Notes: generated by a model not told the origin, from the sequence alone. Shown: positions 11,622 to 22,830, counted from the stretch's first letter. The stretch: DNA of 64,000 nt from Zoroaster sp. YZ-2022 (GCA_029582265.1 CM055816.1:4577827-4641826); one strand, 5' to 3'. Numbers and translations are program-made.

Positions 11622-13243
11622 AGAGATCCAAATCCAGGCGAAGCAATTATGTCAAGCCATAATGGGTAGTTGGTACGGCCAGGCGCAGTTCTAGACCAAA
11701 ACATTTGGGGGCTAATATTTTGTTCACGAACCCTGTGGCGCACAAAAAGCCTCATCCCGTTTTGGACATCATATGTGGAGCTCACAGTTACAAATTCGGT
11801 GAAATGGTTAATTGGTTGAGGGGCATGTTTACGCAATTTTAACCCCTAATAGGCTGATCTCATGTGCTGCAGTTTAATACGGGCCCGATTAAAAGATGAA
11901 CAAATCCAACACTCTCTGACTAACTCTCAACTGTCTTTATCAACATTCTAACAACGTTATCCACCAATCATGTGTGTTTTTGTACAGGCCTATTTTTGCG
12001 TTGCATTGTCATTACATCAATGACGCAGTTTTTTGTCAGATGCTACTTCTAAAATGGGAACCACTCAATATTCCAACAACAAAAAATTTAGTCCAACAGC
12101 TGCGTAAAAGTCTGACACAATGTGTCAGTTAACCAATACACCGTTATACAGCACAGTTCTGACATACCACATTTTAGACGTAGGAAAAATTACCGACAAA
12201 TTTAAGTTTTGTTGGACAAATGGGCTTTAAAATCAAATAATTTAGACGTCGAAACAATGCATTTTTGCAGTAAATAATTATAGAATGTAATTAGCTATAG
12301 AACAATTAGTTTCCTGCAATGGCCACCAAAAAAGCCTAAACAGGAATAAATATATCCTCCTCACTTCCCTTTGTTCGAGGCCACAATTGCAAATAAACAA
12401 AATAATCAACCTACCAGATGTTCGGATATGTGCGGTGGGGGGGTCAAACTTCCACTGCTACATCTGGCTATTGAATATGATTTTGAATATTGACCGTGAA
12501 GCCTGACACCATCGGGGAGTCTTTGGGCCTTCACCAGAAAATCTTCTAAATTCACAGTTCAAATGAGCCATTTCCGGCCATGTCGGGTCATATACACCCA
12601 TCACAACACAAGTTCCCCCTAATATTTTTTTAGAATATCTCAACAAGTATTGCATGAATTTTAAAAATTCAAAAAGCAAATGACAGAATGACATGTTCTA
12701 CACAGCTCGTAATGAAATGGTTGAAATTCAATCATGCATGCACAATTGACAGTGATTTGAATGAAAATTCAGCTGAAAAAAAAGTTGCAGCACAAAGCAT
12801 TGCTTCAATGGCATGTTACACATGTTTTTTAATTTTTTTTTTTATAATAATAATGAACTACCAAAAAATGTATTAATTGATTTAAATTTTCGACCTAAGC
12901 ATGATCTTTATCAAATTACAAATGACATCAGCACGATGGGCATATTAGCAAACTGTACATTTACATAGATATACATTGAATATTTTAACTTACAGTTTCC
13001 ACTGAAAAAAAATGTTTGAAAATGGGAAAAATAACGAAGTATTCTGATTATTTATTTACTAGAATGTGTGTGGTTCGTAGTTTGTTTCAGTGAGTATGCT
13101 CATTACACTTGTGGTCTTTGAAACTAAATCTTATAATGGCAGATCTTCTGGATATTTTTTGATTGTAAATTACTCGTATAAATATTTCGCAATGATAGAC
13201 ATGTATTGTGAAGTTATATATTATTGAATATATAATAATTCAG
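11622..13243. other. Intergenic DNA upstream of gene A, no gene recognised
   Basis: Low-complexity AT-rich sequence. From about 12830 to 12925 (TTTTCGACCTAAGCATGATC) it resembles 28140-28230 upstream of gene B, marking the upstream part of the gene duplication. Confidence 0.5.
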
Positions 13244-13460
13244 GTACACCATGTTATACTCTCTTCTTGGAAGAAGTGGTGGCTCTGAGAAGAGCCGGTT
13301 GGTTTGTTGTCAATGTTTGTCCATTACCCTCTATGGAAGGAAATACTGGACATTAGAGATGATGTTATTGAGTTCTTTCATGTACACCATGTTATACTCT
13401 CTTCTTGGAAGAAGTGGTGGCTCTGAGAAGAGCCGGTTGGTTTGTTCTCAACGCTTTGAC
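13244..13460. repeat. 138-bp tandem duplication with GGCTCTGAGAAGAGCC hairpins
   Basis: GTACACCATGTTATACTCTC..GGTTGGTTTGTT occurs at 13244 and again at 13382. Each copy has an inverted repeat GGCTCT-GAGA-AGAGCC. The second copy leads into a CTGANGA/GAAAC-type motif at 13447-13483. It belongs to the dispersed hairpin family also seen at 52040-52215. Confidence 0.8.
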
Positions 13461-13483
13461 TAGTGTGCTCTAGCCGTCGTCAG
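13447..13483 (-). ncRNA. Two-hairpin motif, locus 1 (degenerate)
   Basis: On the - strand: CTGACGA, two bases, GCTAG-AGCACA-CTAGT stem-loop, CAAAGCGTTGAG. The second hairpin GGCTCT-TCTC-AGAGCC follows at 13419-13434. Same layout as the other five loci; possibly a self-cleaving-like RNA of a retroelement. Confidence 0.45.
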
Positions 13484-13851
13484 GAGACTCGTGAGTTTAT
13501 ACTTGCAGGCAAACAAAATGGCGTCCGTAAATACAATGTGCGTTTGGAACAATTTAAAAATGAAGAGTACCTGTAGACCCCATTGGTCCGAGACGAGACG
13601 ATACTATAGAGAGTCGAGGGCCAAGGGGAGACCGAGACCAACAAAATGTGGTATCGAGACCTGTCTCGAAGGGAAACTGGTCTCGAGACTTGCAACACGT
13701 CTTGTTCCATTGCTAATACAATTCATAATGGTGAAGTACGTCTATTTATCTTTGAATAATAAAGTATAAGTAATTCCACGGCTAGACAGAAAACAACAAG
13801 TTCATATTTATAAATGTATTTATTAATTTTGAATTGATTTATTTATGTATT

Positions 13852-13954
13852 ATGAACAGGAAAATGGCACTACGTGTGGTTTGTTCGATCTTTTCCTTGC
13901 TGTTATGTGGTACAGTTGGTTTCGTACTACTCAGCTACAGTGTACCGATGATCA
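13852..13954 (+). CDS. Gene A exon 1: cytoplasmic tail and signal anchor
   Basis: Encodes 34 residues plus one base (phase 1) and ends at a canonical GTAAGT donor. The hydrophobic run SIFSLLLCGTVGFVLLSYSV after N-R-K and L-R is a typical type II anchor. Only a little over half of these residues match exon 1 of gene B, much lower than in the 3' exons. Confidence 0.75.
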
Positions 13955-16900
13955 GTAAGTACAAACATGAAATGGCACAACAAATGTAGTGATATTTGTA
14001 CATGAGACCCTCTCAACTTGAACAATAAATCGCCCGTGTTTGTCTAAGACGACCCACAAAATAGAATTTATAAAGTCATTAAACATATAAATATATATTT
14101 ACCGTCAAATTGGCCCAAACAGCGATATATCTTGTTGACGCCCAATGTTTGTGATGAACTGGTTTCTATATTCGCCTGTCATTGTTGTGTTTGTTTTTTG
14201 CTTTTGTTTGTTTGTTTTGTTTGTTTGTTTTGTTTTTGAGGGGTGGGGTTTGTGTTTGTGAAACTTTAGCATTTTGCGTAGGCCTTAATTATACGTAATG
14301 CATTCAGAAACGTGTTTTCCCACATATAAAAGCTATTTGCTATGTCATTACATACAATGTGCCCTGGGTTTTTTTTACTCAAAAGTGTTCAATATGTATT
14401 TAACTAATTGTATGCTATTCCAAACCTCTTCATTCTCCTGACGAAGATTAGAGCAGGCTAATCGAAACGTTGAGAATAACCCTTGAAGTCCCCATGGTTC
14501 TCCCTGAACCATATTAACCAGTGAAGTTCCCATGGTTCGCCTGAACCATATTAACCAGTGAAGTTCCCATGGTTCTCCCTGAACCATATTAACCAGTGAA
14601 GTCCCCATGGTTCTCCCTGAACCATATTAACCAGTGAAGTCCCCATGGTTCTCCCTGAACCATATTTCTCACTTAGCGACAGTAGAGAAAAACGAGTTGC
14701 CCGACATTGGTTCTCCATTGAACCTTTCTCACTTAACGAAGGTTGAGATAAGAGTTGTGCGATAAGGTTCTTTTCGGAACCTGTGTATGCCTCAGCTTGG
14801 CGATAGTTGAGATGGTAACACATGGTGTTACTGCAAACCGAAACGATATCGATATTCCACCATGCAAAGCCTCAAATCTTATGCTATTCCAAAGAACATT
14901 TAAACAAATCAGAAATTGTTGAAAAAATGCAGCCAAAATTCCATGGGGTTGAAATCCGTTTTTTAGTTGCTGGACTTTTGTGAACCGTGGCGGCAGCAAA
15001 CATTTTGCCTGTTTTTATGACGTACTCGAACGGGAAGTAGCTGTCTTAACAACGGTCTGGCTACCGCTGCGTTATCCGTTGCTGTACATGAATGTACGGG
15101 ATTCCTATTCACATGCACTGTAAGCATGCGGCTTGTGTGTATGTGTATTGTGTGCGCGCGTATACACGTGTCGGTGCATCATGGTACAAAGTATTCGTCT
15201 GGTTTGATATGATAGCACCGGCAAGTTCACCAAAACAAGAACAATTTGGACGCATTTTTCAATGAGGTTAACTTTCCTGATAACAAAATTCAACGAATCA
15301 AACCCTGGACATTGGAAACTTAGGTTGCTCTTTAAAAAAAAAAAATCGTAAAAATCAAGAAAAATATGCTACCAGTATGTGTTCTTACGCCATTTCCGCC
15401 TGGATTTCGTCCATTTCGACCTCAAGTTGATACGATTCAATGTCCCTTATTTCGTCAACTTCGTCATCAGTATAATCTCCATCAAATGACGATGATGAAC
15501 GACACAATTGTTCAGTACTACTTTTAGAAACCACTTTTGAAAGCCGTAGTTGGTACATTTATTTTTGCAGCTGTATGCAGAAAGTACCGCAGTTTTGTTG
15601 TGTTCATTTTTTTATTTTTATTTTATTTTTTTAGTTTATTGCTTCATTTTTAATCTTCCCTTTTAGTCCTATCTTTAATCAGTATGGTAGACTGGGAGGG
15701 GGGTCTATTTGTGCAATTTAGTCCTTTACGTTTTATTTGTATGTAATTGTCCATTAAGACTGTTTTATCATTATTAATTCATCTGTACCTCCTGTAATAA
15801 TGTTTGTATAATATTGATATATTTTTTATATAATATGAGGGCCCCAAATGATCAGCTGTGCTGGATGGGTTACCCTCGTTAAAGATGGTTTTAAATTTTA
15901 AAAAAATAAAAAATAAAAAAACAGTTTAGCGTTCGCCCTCCCATCAAGATACGTTATCAAAATAGGCTCAGTGAAAGTGTCCCCGACGGATTTTGTTTAC
16001 TTCCTGCCGTTTGCGGGAATGGCGAAGTACACTTCACAGATTTTCTGAAGGGTCAAAGAAAAATAATGGAATTCTTATTTATGGTATTCCTATTTAGAAT
16101 TAATTGCTTTTTAAAATAGGGTTAAAAATATTTGCCATGTTGTATGGTCTTTAAACAAAAGCTTGGCATAATTACCTATTGTTGGTGATGGTACGTTTCT
16201 GTTGTTTTTTGGGAGTTGGGTTACACGCCGAACACCTATTGAAATTGTTCGAATGTTTGCGTCATTATAGTGGCTGATGCGGGGGGGAGGTGAGTGCTGT
16301 ACCTCTGCTTTTGCTCTTATGCCGCCCCCAGATGCGTGTCTGATTCGCAATTGAAGCACGTCCCTCTGAGCTCTGGTTGATCAAGCGTCACGCAATGCAG
16401 TGAATTTAGCGCTAACGGATTTTACCTTGTCACGTCCTGTGTTGAAGTAATCGCTGGTGCAAAATACATTAATTATGTATTAGATTGTTACATTTTTGTG
16501 TAAATAATTGAAACGAAGTATTGTTGAGTCAACGTTTGAAATCTTGCTGAGAATGTTTTAACGACGAGGGTATTCGACAACTGTGGTAGATTCCCTGCCC
16601 GGTCGTGTAGACACTTGGTGGCGCTGTCGCTTTCCTACGACTCTGCCTTACATTAGACGGCAATGTACATCATCAAAACACTCAAAGAACGAATTATGAA
16701 TAAAATAAAATTATTTCAGTGAATGGGTTACTTTAAAAAAATATATCCGTCACTTCTACGGGTCAAAATATGGCATGGATGATTCACGTCCAATTATTTG
16801 TATGAAGTCGACTGTGTACCAGTGTATATACATAGACGCCCAATCAAAATGTTTCAACGATGAGACTCGAGTGCACCTAATTGGCCCTTTAACAGGTACC

Positions 16901-19900
16901 TGCGGCTAATAATAAATGCGTTTGCACACAGGTTTGTTTGACACCACCGCTGCCAAGATGGCGAGGCGCGTGAAGCCCAGAAATCCAAGATGGACGAGCT
17001 TTAATAATATATAGATTATAAAACTTTTTTGCACAGATAACCAATTTCAACGGGATCATGAGCTCGTTATCAGCAAGTCAGTGGACCATGATGTTGGACA
17101 TCCGCAAACCGCCATCAACCCGCCACATGAAGTACACAAAGAACATGTCATTACAAGTGTCCAAGAAAAACAATCTGTTGACAATAAAAGTGTCCAAGAA
17201 AAACAATCTGTTGACAATAAAAGTGTCCAAGAAAAACAATCTGTTGACAATAAAAGTGTCAAAGAAAAACAACCTGTCGTCAATAAAAGTGTCCAAGAAA
17301 AACAATCTGTTGACAATAAAAGTGTCCAAGAAAAACAATCTGTTGACAATAAAAGTGTCAAAGAAAAACAACCTGTCGTCAATAAAAGTGTCCAAGAAAA
17401 ACAATCTGTTGACAATAAAAGTGTCCAAGAAAAACAACCTGTCGTCAATAAAAGTTTCCAAGAAAAACAACCTGTCGTCAATAAAAGTCTCCAAGAAAAA
17501 CAACCTGTCGTCAATAAAAGTGTCCAAGAAAAACAACCTGCCATCAATGAAAGAGACCAACAAAAGTCACTTGATTCAATAAAAGATACTCATTTACCAC
17601 TGATTGACACGGAGCAAGGCATGATGGATCTTGACGCCCTCTTTCGGCGGCTTGTGATAGTGACAGCAGTTTCAGATAATCATGTGAAGGAAGTTATGGG
17701 GATGATAGCTTCAGCACAGCGGTACATGCCTCGCACACCGATCTACCTCTATAATTTGGGACTCAAGAATGAGACATATACAAAGGTAATGAGTTTACTT
17801 TATGTGGGATCCACAAAGATAGCATTGAACTGGTTTGGAATAACTGATTCACATAATCATGTTCTCATCTTGAAAATATAACTAGTTACAATAATTGACC
17901 GACCAACCAACCAATTAACGCAACCAATCAACGCAACCAATCAATTGGTCACTCACTTGAGATTTGAAAAAAAAAATAATAATGTGGACTTATAAGCGCA
18001 CGTATCCACCAAACTGGTGCTCAAGGCGCATTATATTATTACCCCTGCTCATCAGACTCATAAATCATTCCTGAAACCATCTCAGCTCCCTGGGGAGTAT
18101 ACAGCTCAATTGCTGCCATTACAGCGCATATATGGCTAATCAAACACAACAACCAACTCTGCCCTCACAGGTACCCATTTACCCCTGAGTGGAGAGAAGC
18201 AATTATGGTAAAGTGTCTTGCTCAAGGACACAAGCACCTTGGTTGTGGTTAGGATTCGAACCCACATTCTGACGACTCAGCCATCAGAACACAAATCCGG
18301 TGAACTAAACCGCTCAACCATGGCACTCCATGAGAATTATTGTACAATTATTTTTTTTTGCATATTACAGTATTTACCAAAATAAAGATATGACTTGTTT
18401 TTACAAGTATGATTACTCTCTGAATCAAGAAAGGCCATGTACGTTTTAAAGGTGTAAGGTACAGAATTAATTTTTAATAAGTTTTCTTCAAATGTGAATG
18501 TAAAACTTACATGGTATAAAGATCATGATGATCAATCTTCCCAAGAATTATCTTTCTGAGGTGTTGTCAATTTGAAGAAAGTTACAAAATGTCCAGTTCT
18601 TATAAAATGAAAGAGTACTCTTTCAAATGTTCTCTTGTCTAAATCCAACATTCCTTCGTCTTGGTCCTTTATAGCCCATGTCTATGACCCCATTGGTCTT
18701 AATCCTGCGCGTATATATTAATTTCGGGACATATTTACAAATGCACGGAAACATGATACTTTTGCGATGATTTTGTAAATTTGAAAGTTTTTGTTGTCCT
18801 TTCCTCAAGTAAAATAGCAATGTTTTAATGAAAAAGAAAATAGTCCAAAATGTTTAGTTAAATTGATAGAAGGGAACACGTTCTCCTGATTTGTAATAAA
18901 CATAATAATCTTAATGTTGAAGTTTTCCCAAACAAGAAAGTTAACTCTAACATCACACGTGATATGGACACCCTCCCAAGACAACTGTTTCATCAAGACC
19001 TTTAAAACAAGGTTTTAGAATAAGAATAAGACTCTAAGGCCAAACCTACACCTCACCAGTAATGCGTTCAGCTGGAACGTTGACCTGTAACCCATTGTAA
19101 ATATTCTTTATGTTCTTTCTCTATTCTTACAGCTAAGATCTCTCTGTAACACCCACATTCGTGAGTTCGCCTTCAAAAAGTATCCGCCACACGTAAAAGA
19201 CCTGCACAATTACTCGTGGAAAGTAATCATCATCCGCGTAAGTAAAGTAGTTCCATATTCGCTCTGGATCCGCCCCGATGATATGAATTCTATTCTTCCG
19301 GCGACTGAATTCCAAAATTACCGAAAATCGCCAACCTGAATTGCACTGAGCCCTATAATGGGAACCCTGCCCTGGGTCCCTGCTAGGGGCACTGTACCCT
19401 GAGCCCCTATGAGAATTGCCCTGAGTCTCCACAACAGGGGCACCTTGCTGTATACCCCTACTTGGGGACCTTGCCCCGGACCCCCCGTCACTCACCGTGC
19501 CATAACCCCTACTAGTGCACTCTCCTGAGACCCCATTAAGGGCATTGCCCTACGTGCGAGCCCCATGTTCTAATCAGAATGTACGTTTTCTACTTTTCTG
19601 TAGTCGTCCTTGCCCCCGTATTTACCAAATGTTATTTTGGTTAGGCTGTACTTTCGTCAGTAGAATATTTTATTACCATGTGATTTCTGACAAATTAATG
19701 AACCATGCTGCAGTTTTGTACCTAGCAGTGATCATATCAAATGAATTTCTTTTTTGTTATAGCTTCAGCTTCAAAACATAAATGTGCATCTCAGTTTATT
19801 ACAAAATATCTCGATTTTTTCTTTTCGTATACAGGAGACTTTGAAGGAATTTGGAGCCATTTTCTACGGTGATTCGTCCGTGCGCTTTAAGGGGACACTG

Positions 19901-20371
19901 CGCTCGCTCTTCCCATTACTTCATCATCACCATGGTTACATGTGCCACATCCACGGTTTTGATCCCAAGATTCATCAGAAAATCCCCCACCAGTATAAAT
20001 ACACATATAGTGATATGTACGCTGAACTAGGCGTCAATAGAGACGAGTATTACAAGTCAAATAAGGCGGCACCTCATATCTCGGCTGGCCGAATTCTTAT
20101 GGTCAATAATTCGGTCATATGGGAAAAACTGCTTAACCCTCTTAACGAGTGCGCTATGAGAAAGCAGTGCATAGCGCCAAAAGGGTCCAGATTTGGATCG
20201 CATCGCTTTGACGCATCTGCCTTAGCGATCATCGTCTACAAGAATCTAAGATATGAATGGACGGAAGATAATAATAACAGCAAGGAGTTTGATGATATAG
20301 TTGAAATAAAACGAATTGAGGACGATGGTGGGAATGTCAAATTTTGTCAAGAACAACAAGATCGCCGATAA
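13852..20371 (+). CDS. Gene A: DUF1647-like type II membrane protein, four coding exons
   Basis: Exons 13852-13954, 17037-17785, 19133-19237 and 19835-20371 join in frame to 497 residues with no internal stop. Every intron has GT donors and AG acceptors. Residues 1-8 are basic, about 9-30 form one hydrophobic signal anchor, 35-239 are a charged stalk (11-residue repeats at 75-206), and about 240-497 are the presumed catalytic domain. Domain landmarks: VTAVSDNH (243-250), YLYNLGL (271-277), YPPHVKDL and SWKVIIIR in exon 3, GDSSVRF (331-337), and SHRFDASA near the C-terminus. These resemble DUF1647 as I remember it, a metazoan family often placed with GT-A-type glycosyltransferases; substrate and reaction are unknown. 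Topology suggests a Golgi or ER lumenal enzyme. The start was chosen because ATG-AAC-AGG-AAA aligns with the N-R-K start of gene B; the ATG at 13864 is the alternative. A 5' UTR exon was not identified. Confidence 0.82.
14186..14240. repeat. TTTG/TTTTG microsatellite
   Basis: GTTTGTTTTGTTTGTTTG run in intron 1 of gene A. Confidence 0.85.
14438..14512 (+). ncRNA. Two-hairpin motif, locus 2
   Basis: CTGACGA-A-GATTAG-AGCAGG-CTAATC-GAAACGTTGAG, then the hairpin ATGGTTC-TCCCT-GAACCAT at 14494-14512. It heads the hairpin array that follows. Confidence 0.5.
14485..14870 (-). mobile_element. Hairpin-array repeat element, copy 1 (intron 1 of gene A)
   Basis: About five 38-bp units (CCCATGGTTCTCCCTGAACC..AACCAGTGAAG), then ~60-bp units each with a GGTTC..GAACC hairpin and CGACAGT/GATAGTTGAG, ending GATATTCCACCATGCAAA. 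The same array, in the other orientation, is at 42135-42365 and 60628-60885. No protein seen. Confidence 0.75.
15600..15905 (+). mobile_element. LINE 3'-end fragment
   Basis: Ends with GGGTTACCCTCGTTAAAGAT and an A-rich tail, a common form of non-LTR retrotransposon 3' UTR. An inverted copy is at 20494-20755, so gene A exons 2-4 sit between opposed copies. Confidence 0.65.
17037..17785 (+). CDS. Gene A exon 2: stalk with repeats and start of the catalytic domain
   Basis: Preceded by a T-rich tract and GCACAG; ends AAG before GTAATG (phase 0). It codes the stalk with twelve 11-residue repeats, then LPLIDTEQGMMDLDALF and the first conserved block of the domain. From CCACTGATTGACACGG onward it is almost base-for-base the same as exon 2 of gene B. 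Confidence 0.85.
17156..17551 (+). repeat. Coding 33-bp tandem repeat in the gene A stalk, 12 copies
   Basis: Twelve 33-bp units, each coding S-[VFL]-[QK]-E-K-Q-[SP]-V-[DV]-N-K or a close variant. The variants (QSVDNK, KEKQPVVNK, QEKQPVVNK) form blocks a-a-a-b, a-a-b and a-c-d-e-f, suggesting stepwise duplication of multi-unit blocks. Because 33 is a multiple of three, several other frames are also open; those are shadows. Each of the first eleven units creates an N-K-S sequon with the next. Gene B has only about two degenerate units here. Confidence 0.95.
17970..18329 (-). mobile_element. tRNA-derived SINE, copy 2 (intron 2 of gene A)
   Basis: Reverse complement of the element at 7345-7716, from an A/T-rich ATT tail to CCATGGCACTCC. 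The flanks match gene B intron 2 at 30660-30692, which is an empty site. Confidence 0.9.
19133..19237 (+). CDS. Gene A exon 3: 35-residue conserved block
   Basis: Flanked by TTCTTACAG and GTAAGTAAAG, phase 0 on both sides. Translates to LRSLCNTHIREF, then FKKYPPHVKDL and SWKVIIIR. Exon 3 of gene B has the same length and boundaries. The block looks like the YPpHvkdL...WK segment of DUF1647 proteins. Confidence 0.85.
19340..19575. repeat. Degenerate GC-rich intronic repeat, intron 3 of gene A
   Basis: Repeated phrases such as GGGCACTGTACCCTG and CCCCTA..GGGG..TTGCCC in units of about 40-50 bp. The homologous array in intron 3 of gene B is at 33940-34520. Confidence 0.7.
19835..20371 (+). CDS. 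Gene A exon 4: C-terminal catalytic half
   Basis: Starts after TATACAG with ETLKEFGAIFYGDSS and ends at TAA after 178 residues. GDSS is a plausible nucleotide-sugar or metal-binding D-x-S site by analogy with GT-A enzymes; this is inference. Further features are a four-histidine run, NNS (a sequon), paired cysteines in NECAMRKQC, and SHRFDASALAI. The acidic tail after SKEF differs from gene B. Confidence 0.85.
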   Translation, partial: ETLKEFGAIFYGDSSVRFKGTLRSLFPLLHHHHGYMCHIHGFDPKIHQKIPHQYKYTYSDMYAELGVNRDEYYKSNKAAPHISAGRILMVNNSVIWEKLLNPLNECAMRKQCIAPKGSRFGSHRFDASALAIIVYKNLRYEWTEDNNNSKEFDDIVEIKRIEDDGGNVKFCQEQQDRR

Positions 20372-20493
20372 AAACCGACGGGTTTCATTATTTCCAGTCG
20401 TCATGGTGATGTTAATAACTAAATTCAGGGATTGCTTCGTTGTGATATTTCCCTGTTAATTGAGCAAAATATCGAAAGACAGATGAGTTTTTT

Positions 20494-20755
20494 TTTAAAT
20501 TTATTTAAAACCATCTTTAACGAGGGTAACCCATCCAGCATAGCTGATCATTTGGGCCACTCATATTATATAAAAATATATCAATATTATATAAAAAACT
20601 ATTAACAGAAAATTACATACGAAATAAAACGTAAAGGACTAAATTGCACAAAAAGACCCCCCTCCCAGTCTACCATACTGATTAAAGATAGGACTAAAAG
20701 GGAAGATTGTCAAATGGAGTAATAAACTAAAAAACAATAACAGATTGAACACAAA
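20494..20755 (-). mobile_element. LINE 3'-end fragment, inverted copy
   Basis: Reverse complement of 15600-15905 (AACGAGGGTAACCCATCCAGC, trimmed here to its recognisable core). It lies 120 bp after the stop codon of gene A. Confidence 0.65.
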
Positions 20756-20761
20756 AATATA

Positions 20762-21026
20762 CTACTCAAAACAATTTAGGGAACACCGGATTTTTAACAT
20801 CAAATAGGTTTGAAATGTTCCATGAACCGGGATTTTCATTTGCAGCCCCCTCTCGCTTTCAGTAGTCATGTCATGAAATGTGTAATCACTGCATGCATCC
20901 GTTTATATCATCTGTTTCATTGTGCAGTTGTTTCTCATCAATTCTGTGAAGCGTTGTGTTTATCTGAAATAAATGATCTTGCTTTAACTGAGATTATTCC
21001 GGTGTTCCCTAAATTGTTTTGAGTAG
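20762..21026. mobile_element. Tc1/mariner-like MITE, copy 1
   Basis: CTACTCAAAACAATTTAGGG at the left mirrors CCCTAAATTGTTTTGAGTAG at the right (~29-bp TIR), with TA on each side. A copy in the other orientation is at 49427-49689. No transposase. Confidence 0.88.
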
Positions 21027-21222
21027 TATTTTTACAAATACGAGATTTAGAAATACGAACGCCCCCCCCCCCCCATCCTCCCTCAATGAAAACCATCGAA
21101 GCAAATTAATTATCAAATACCAACATCTTGGGCAAAACACAAGGTAATCTATGACATAAATGAGCTTAAATAATAATAATATTATTACTTCAAACCTTGC
21201 CTTCCTTCAGCAAACGCCGGAA

Positions 21223-21612
21223 TTAAGAATAAGAGTTTGAACGAGTGGTGAAAGGGATACCGTTTAAAAAAGAAGGAGCTCTGTAACTAAAACTGTTTTT
21301 AAAGATTTCACATTTAGGTTTGGGAATAATAAAATTACCATGTGTAATTGCCCGAGTTGTTGGTCGATCGCCAGGCTGGATCGGGTTAAGTCTCTGGCAG
21401 AGACAGTCCGGAGCAACACCAATGGAGGCCTTGAAAGCCTGGCAGGCAAGTTGGAAGTGGATGCGCTGGGCAACTGCCATTGTATTGAGATTACTAAAAA
21501 AGTAAGTTAGTGGGTGAAAGGGGTGGAAGCTTAAGAACAATGCGAAATGCTCTATTTTGGAGTTTTTGAATTTTGGAGACGAGTGGGTTTGGTACCCCAC
21601 ACCATACATAAA
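21223..21612 (-). pseudogene. Non-LTR retrotransposon ORF2 C-terminal fragment
   Basis: The - strand codes a tail typical of LINE ORF2: QRIHFQLACQAFKA, CLCQRLNPIQPGDRPTTR, then SFSYRAPSFLNGIPFTTRSN (compare the usual SFxYrapxlWNxlP). Only the last ~110 residues remain. It abuts a different LINE fragment at 21613, so one may have inserted into the other. Confidence 0.7.
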
Positions 21613-22330
21613 AAAAAATTAAGACCTGTTTTTACTATGTCTTCCATTAATGACAGTTGAACAGTATGATACATTGTAATCAGAGGGGTGACACAAATAA
21701 AACATTGAATCCAACATTCTCTTGTGAAATGAAAGAGCGTGTTGGTAATCACTGATAATGTTACATTTACATAACAGTTGTTGAGTAGGCAATATTTGAT
21801 GTATAAATTTAATGTTAAAATCTCGTAATTTCACATCTTTTATATCTTTAATTATTTTTTCTCCGTACTAATGAAACTGATGTTTTGTATCTGTCAATTA
21901 GTTCACTTTTGGTGTAACTCCGATCTTTTCTGTTCAGAATAATTGGAAACCATTCTTGTGGAATGGCTCTTAAAACACAATTCACCAATCCAATTACGTT
22001 TTAAAATAAGTTTGTTTTACACAGAAAACTCATTTTTTTCATTGAGGAGTTCATTCATATACAAAATGTTTGATTTAATTTTAATCCAGTTGCTAAAAAA
22101 CAACGTTTGTTGTAAAAAAAAAAAATGAGCCAAAGCGTGTCTTTTATTGTGTATCAGTTAAGGCTTCCTTCGCTGTGTTACGAGATATTGTTATCTATTT
22201 TGCCTTTCCATTTAAAAGAGAAAATAAGTTTATCTGTAAGAATATTATAATGTTTTACCATGTGAATGGCTGATCCTAAATTTAAATAATAAAAGGTATG
22301 TTGTTTAATTTCCTTATGACAAAACCTCTC
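21613..22330 (-). pseudogene. Tx1/L1-like LINE C-terminal remnant
   Basis: Broken frames on the - strand: KLIFSFKWKGKID, WIKIKSNILYMNEL, then KLRDFNIKFIHQILPTQQLL, resembling the end of Tx1-type ORF2 (compare 45430-49020). Several stops and frameshifts; dead. Confidence 0.6.
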
Positions 22331-22524
22331 TCAAAATGAGTAACGGTTAGTTATTAATAATGATTAGAGCCAGACTTTAAAACAACGTTGCCGTTGACAT
22401 AGCAAAACACACTGAATATGCGTTATTAGAACAAGACAAATGTTGGAACTTAAACCATTTGATGTTTGCCACTGCATATAACCATCATTAGAGATGCATT
22501 AAATAAGAGAATAATAGTTTGGAG

Positions 22525-22830
22525 GGCGGTCTTTACCGCAGGTTAACGACCGGTTTTGGGCGTGGTCACAGTCCTTAACGCCCCTGACCACGCCCAAAAC
22601 TGGCCAAGCGTGAAACTGTTATTCCCAGTTATAAGCGTTTTGGGGACACGAAACACTTCCAAAGTACATAAGTCAGGCACGTGATGCTAATTTTTATCAC
22701 TCTGATTGGTTGTAATCCGCGTCGCGCGTCACACAAAACAGCTGGTACATACATGCTGTTCTGGTTTTTATAAGCCAGTTTATACCATCGGTTAATACAT
22801 CCCCACGTGATCAGATTGTCCAAGCTGTCT
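22525..22830. repeat. Dispersed repeat with a perfect-arm hairpin, copy 1
   Basis: GGTTTTGGGCGTGGTC and GACCACGCCCAAAACTGG form a hairpin at about 22550-22603, followed by ~200 bp (GTGATGCTAATTTTTATC, GCGTCGCGCGTCACACAAAA) that matches 54340-54605 in the opposite orientation. Confidence 0.75.

Noticed and set aside
17056..17563. Long - strand and alternate + strand frames over the gene A stalk repeats
   Set aside because: Shadows of the 33-bp repeat; the spliced frame through DTEQGMMDLD is supported by exon 3, exon 4 and gene B.
19133..19495. 120-codon - strand frame over gene A exon 3 and the GC-rich array
   Set aside because: Antisense shadow; the + strand exon is conserved with gene B.
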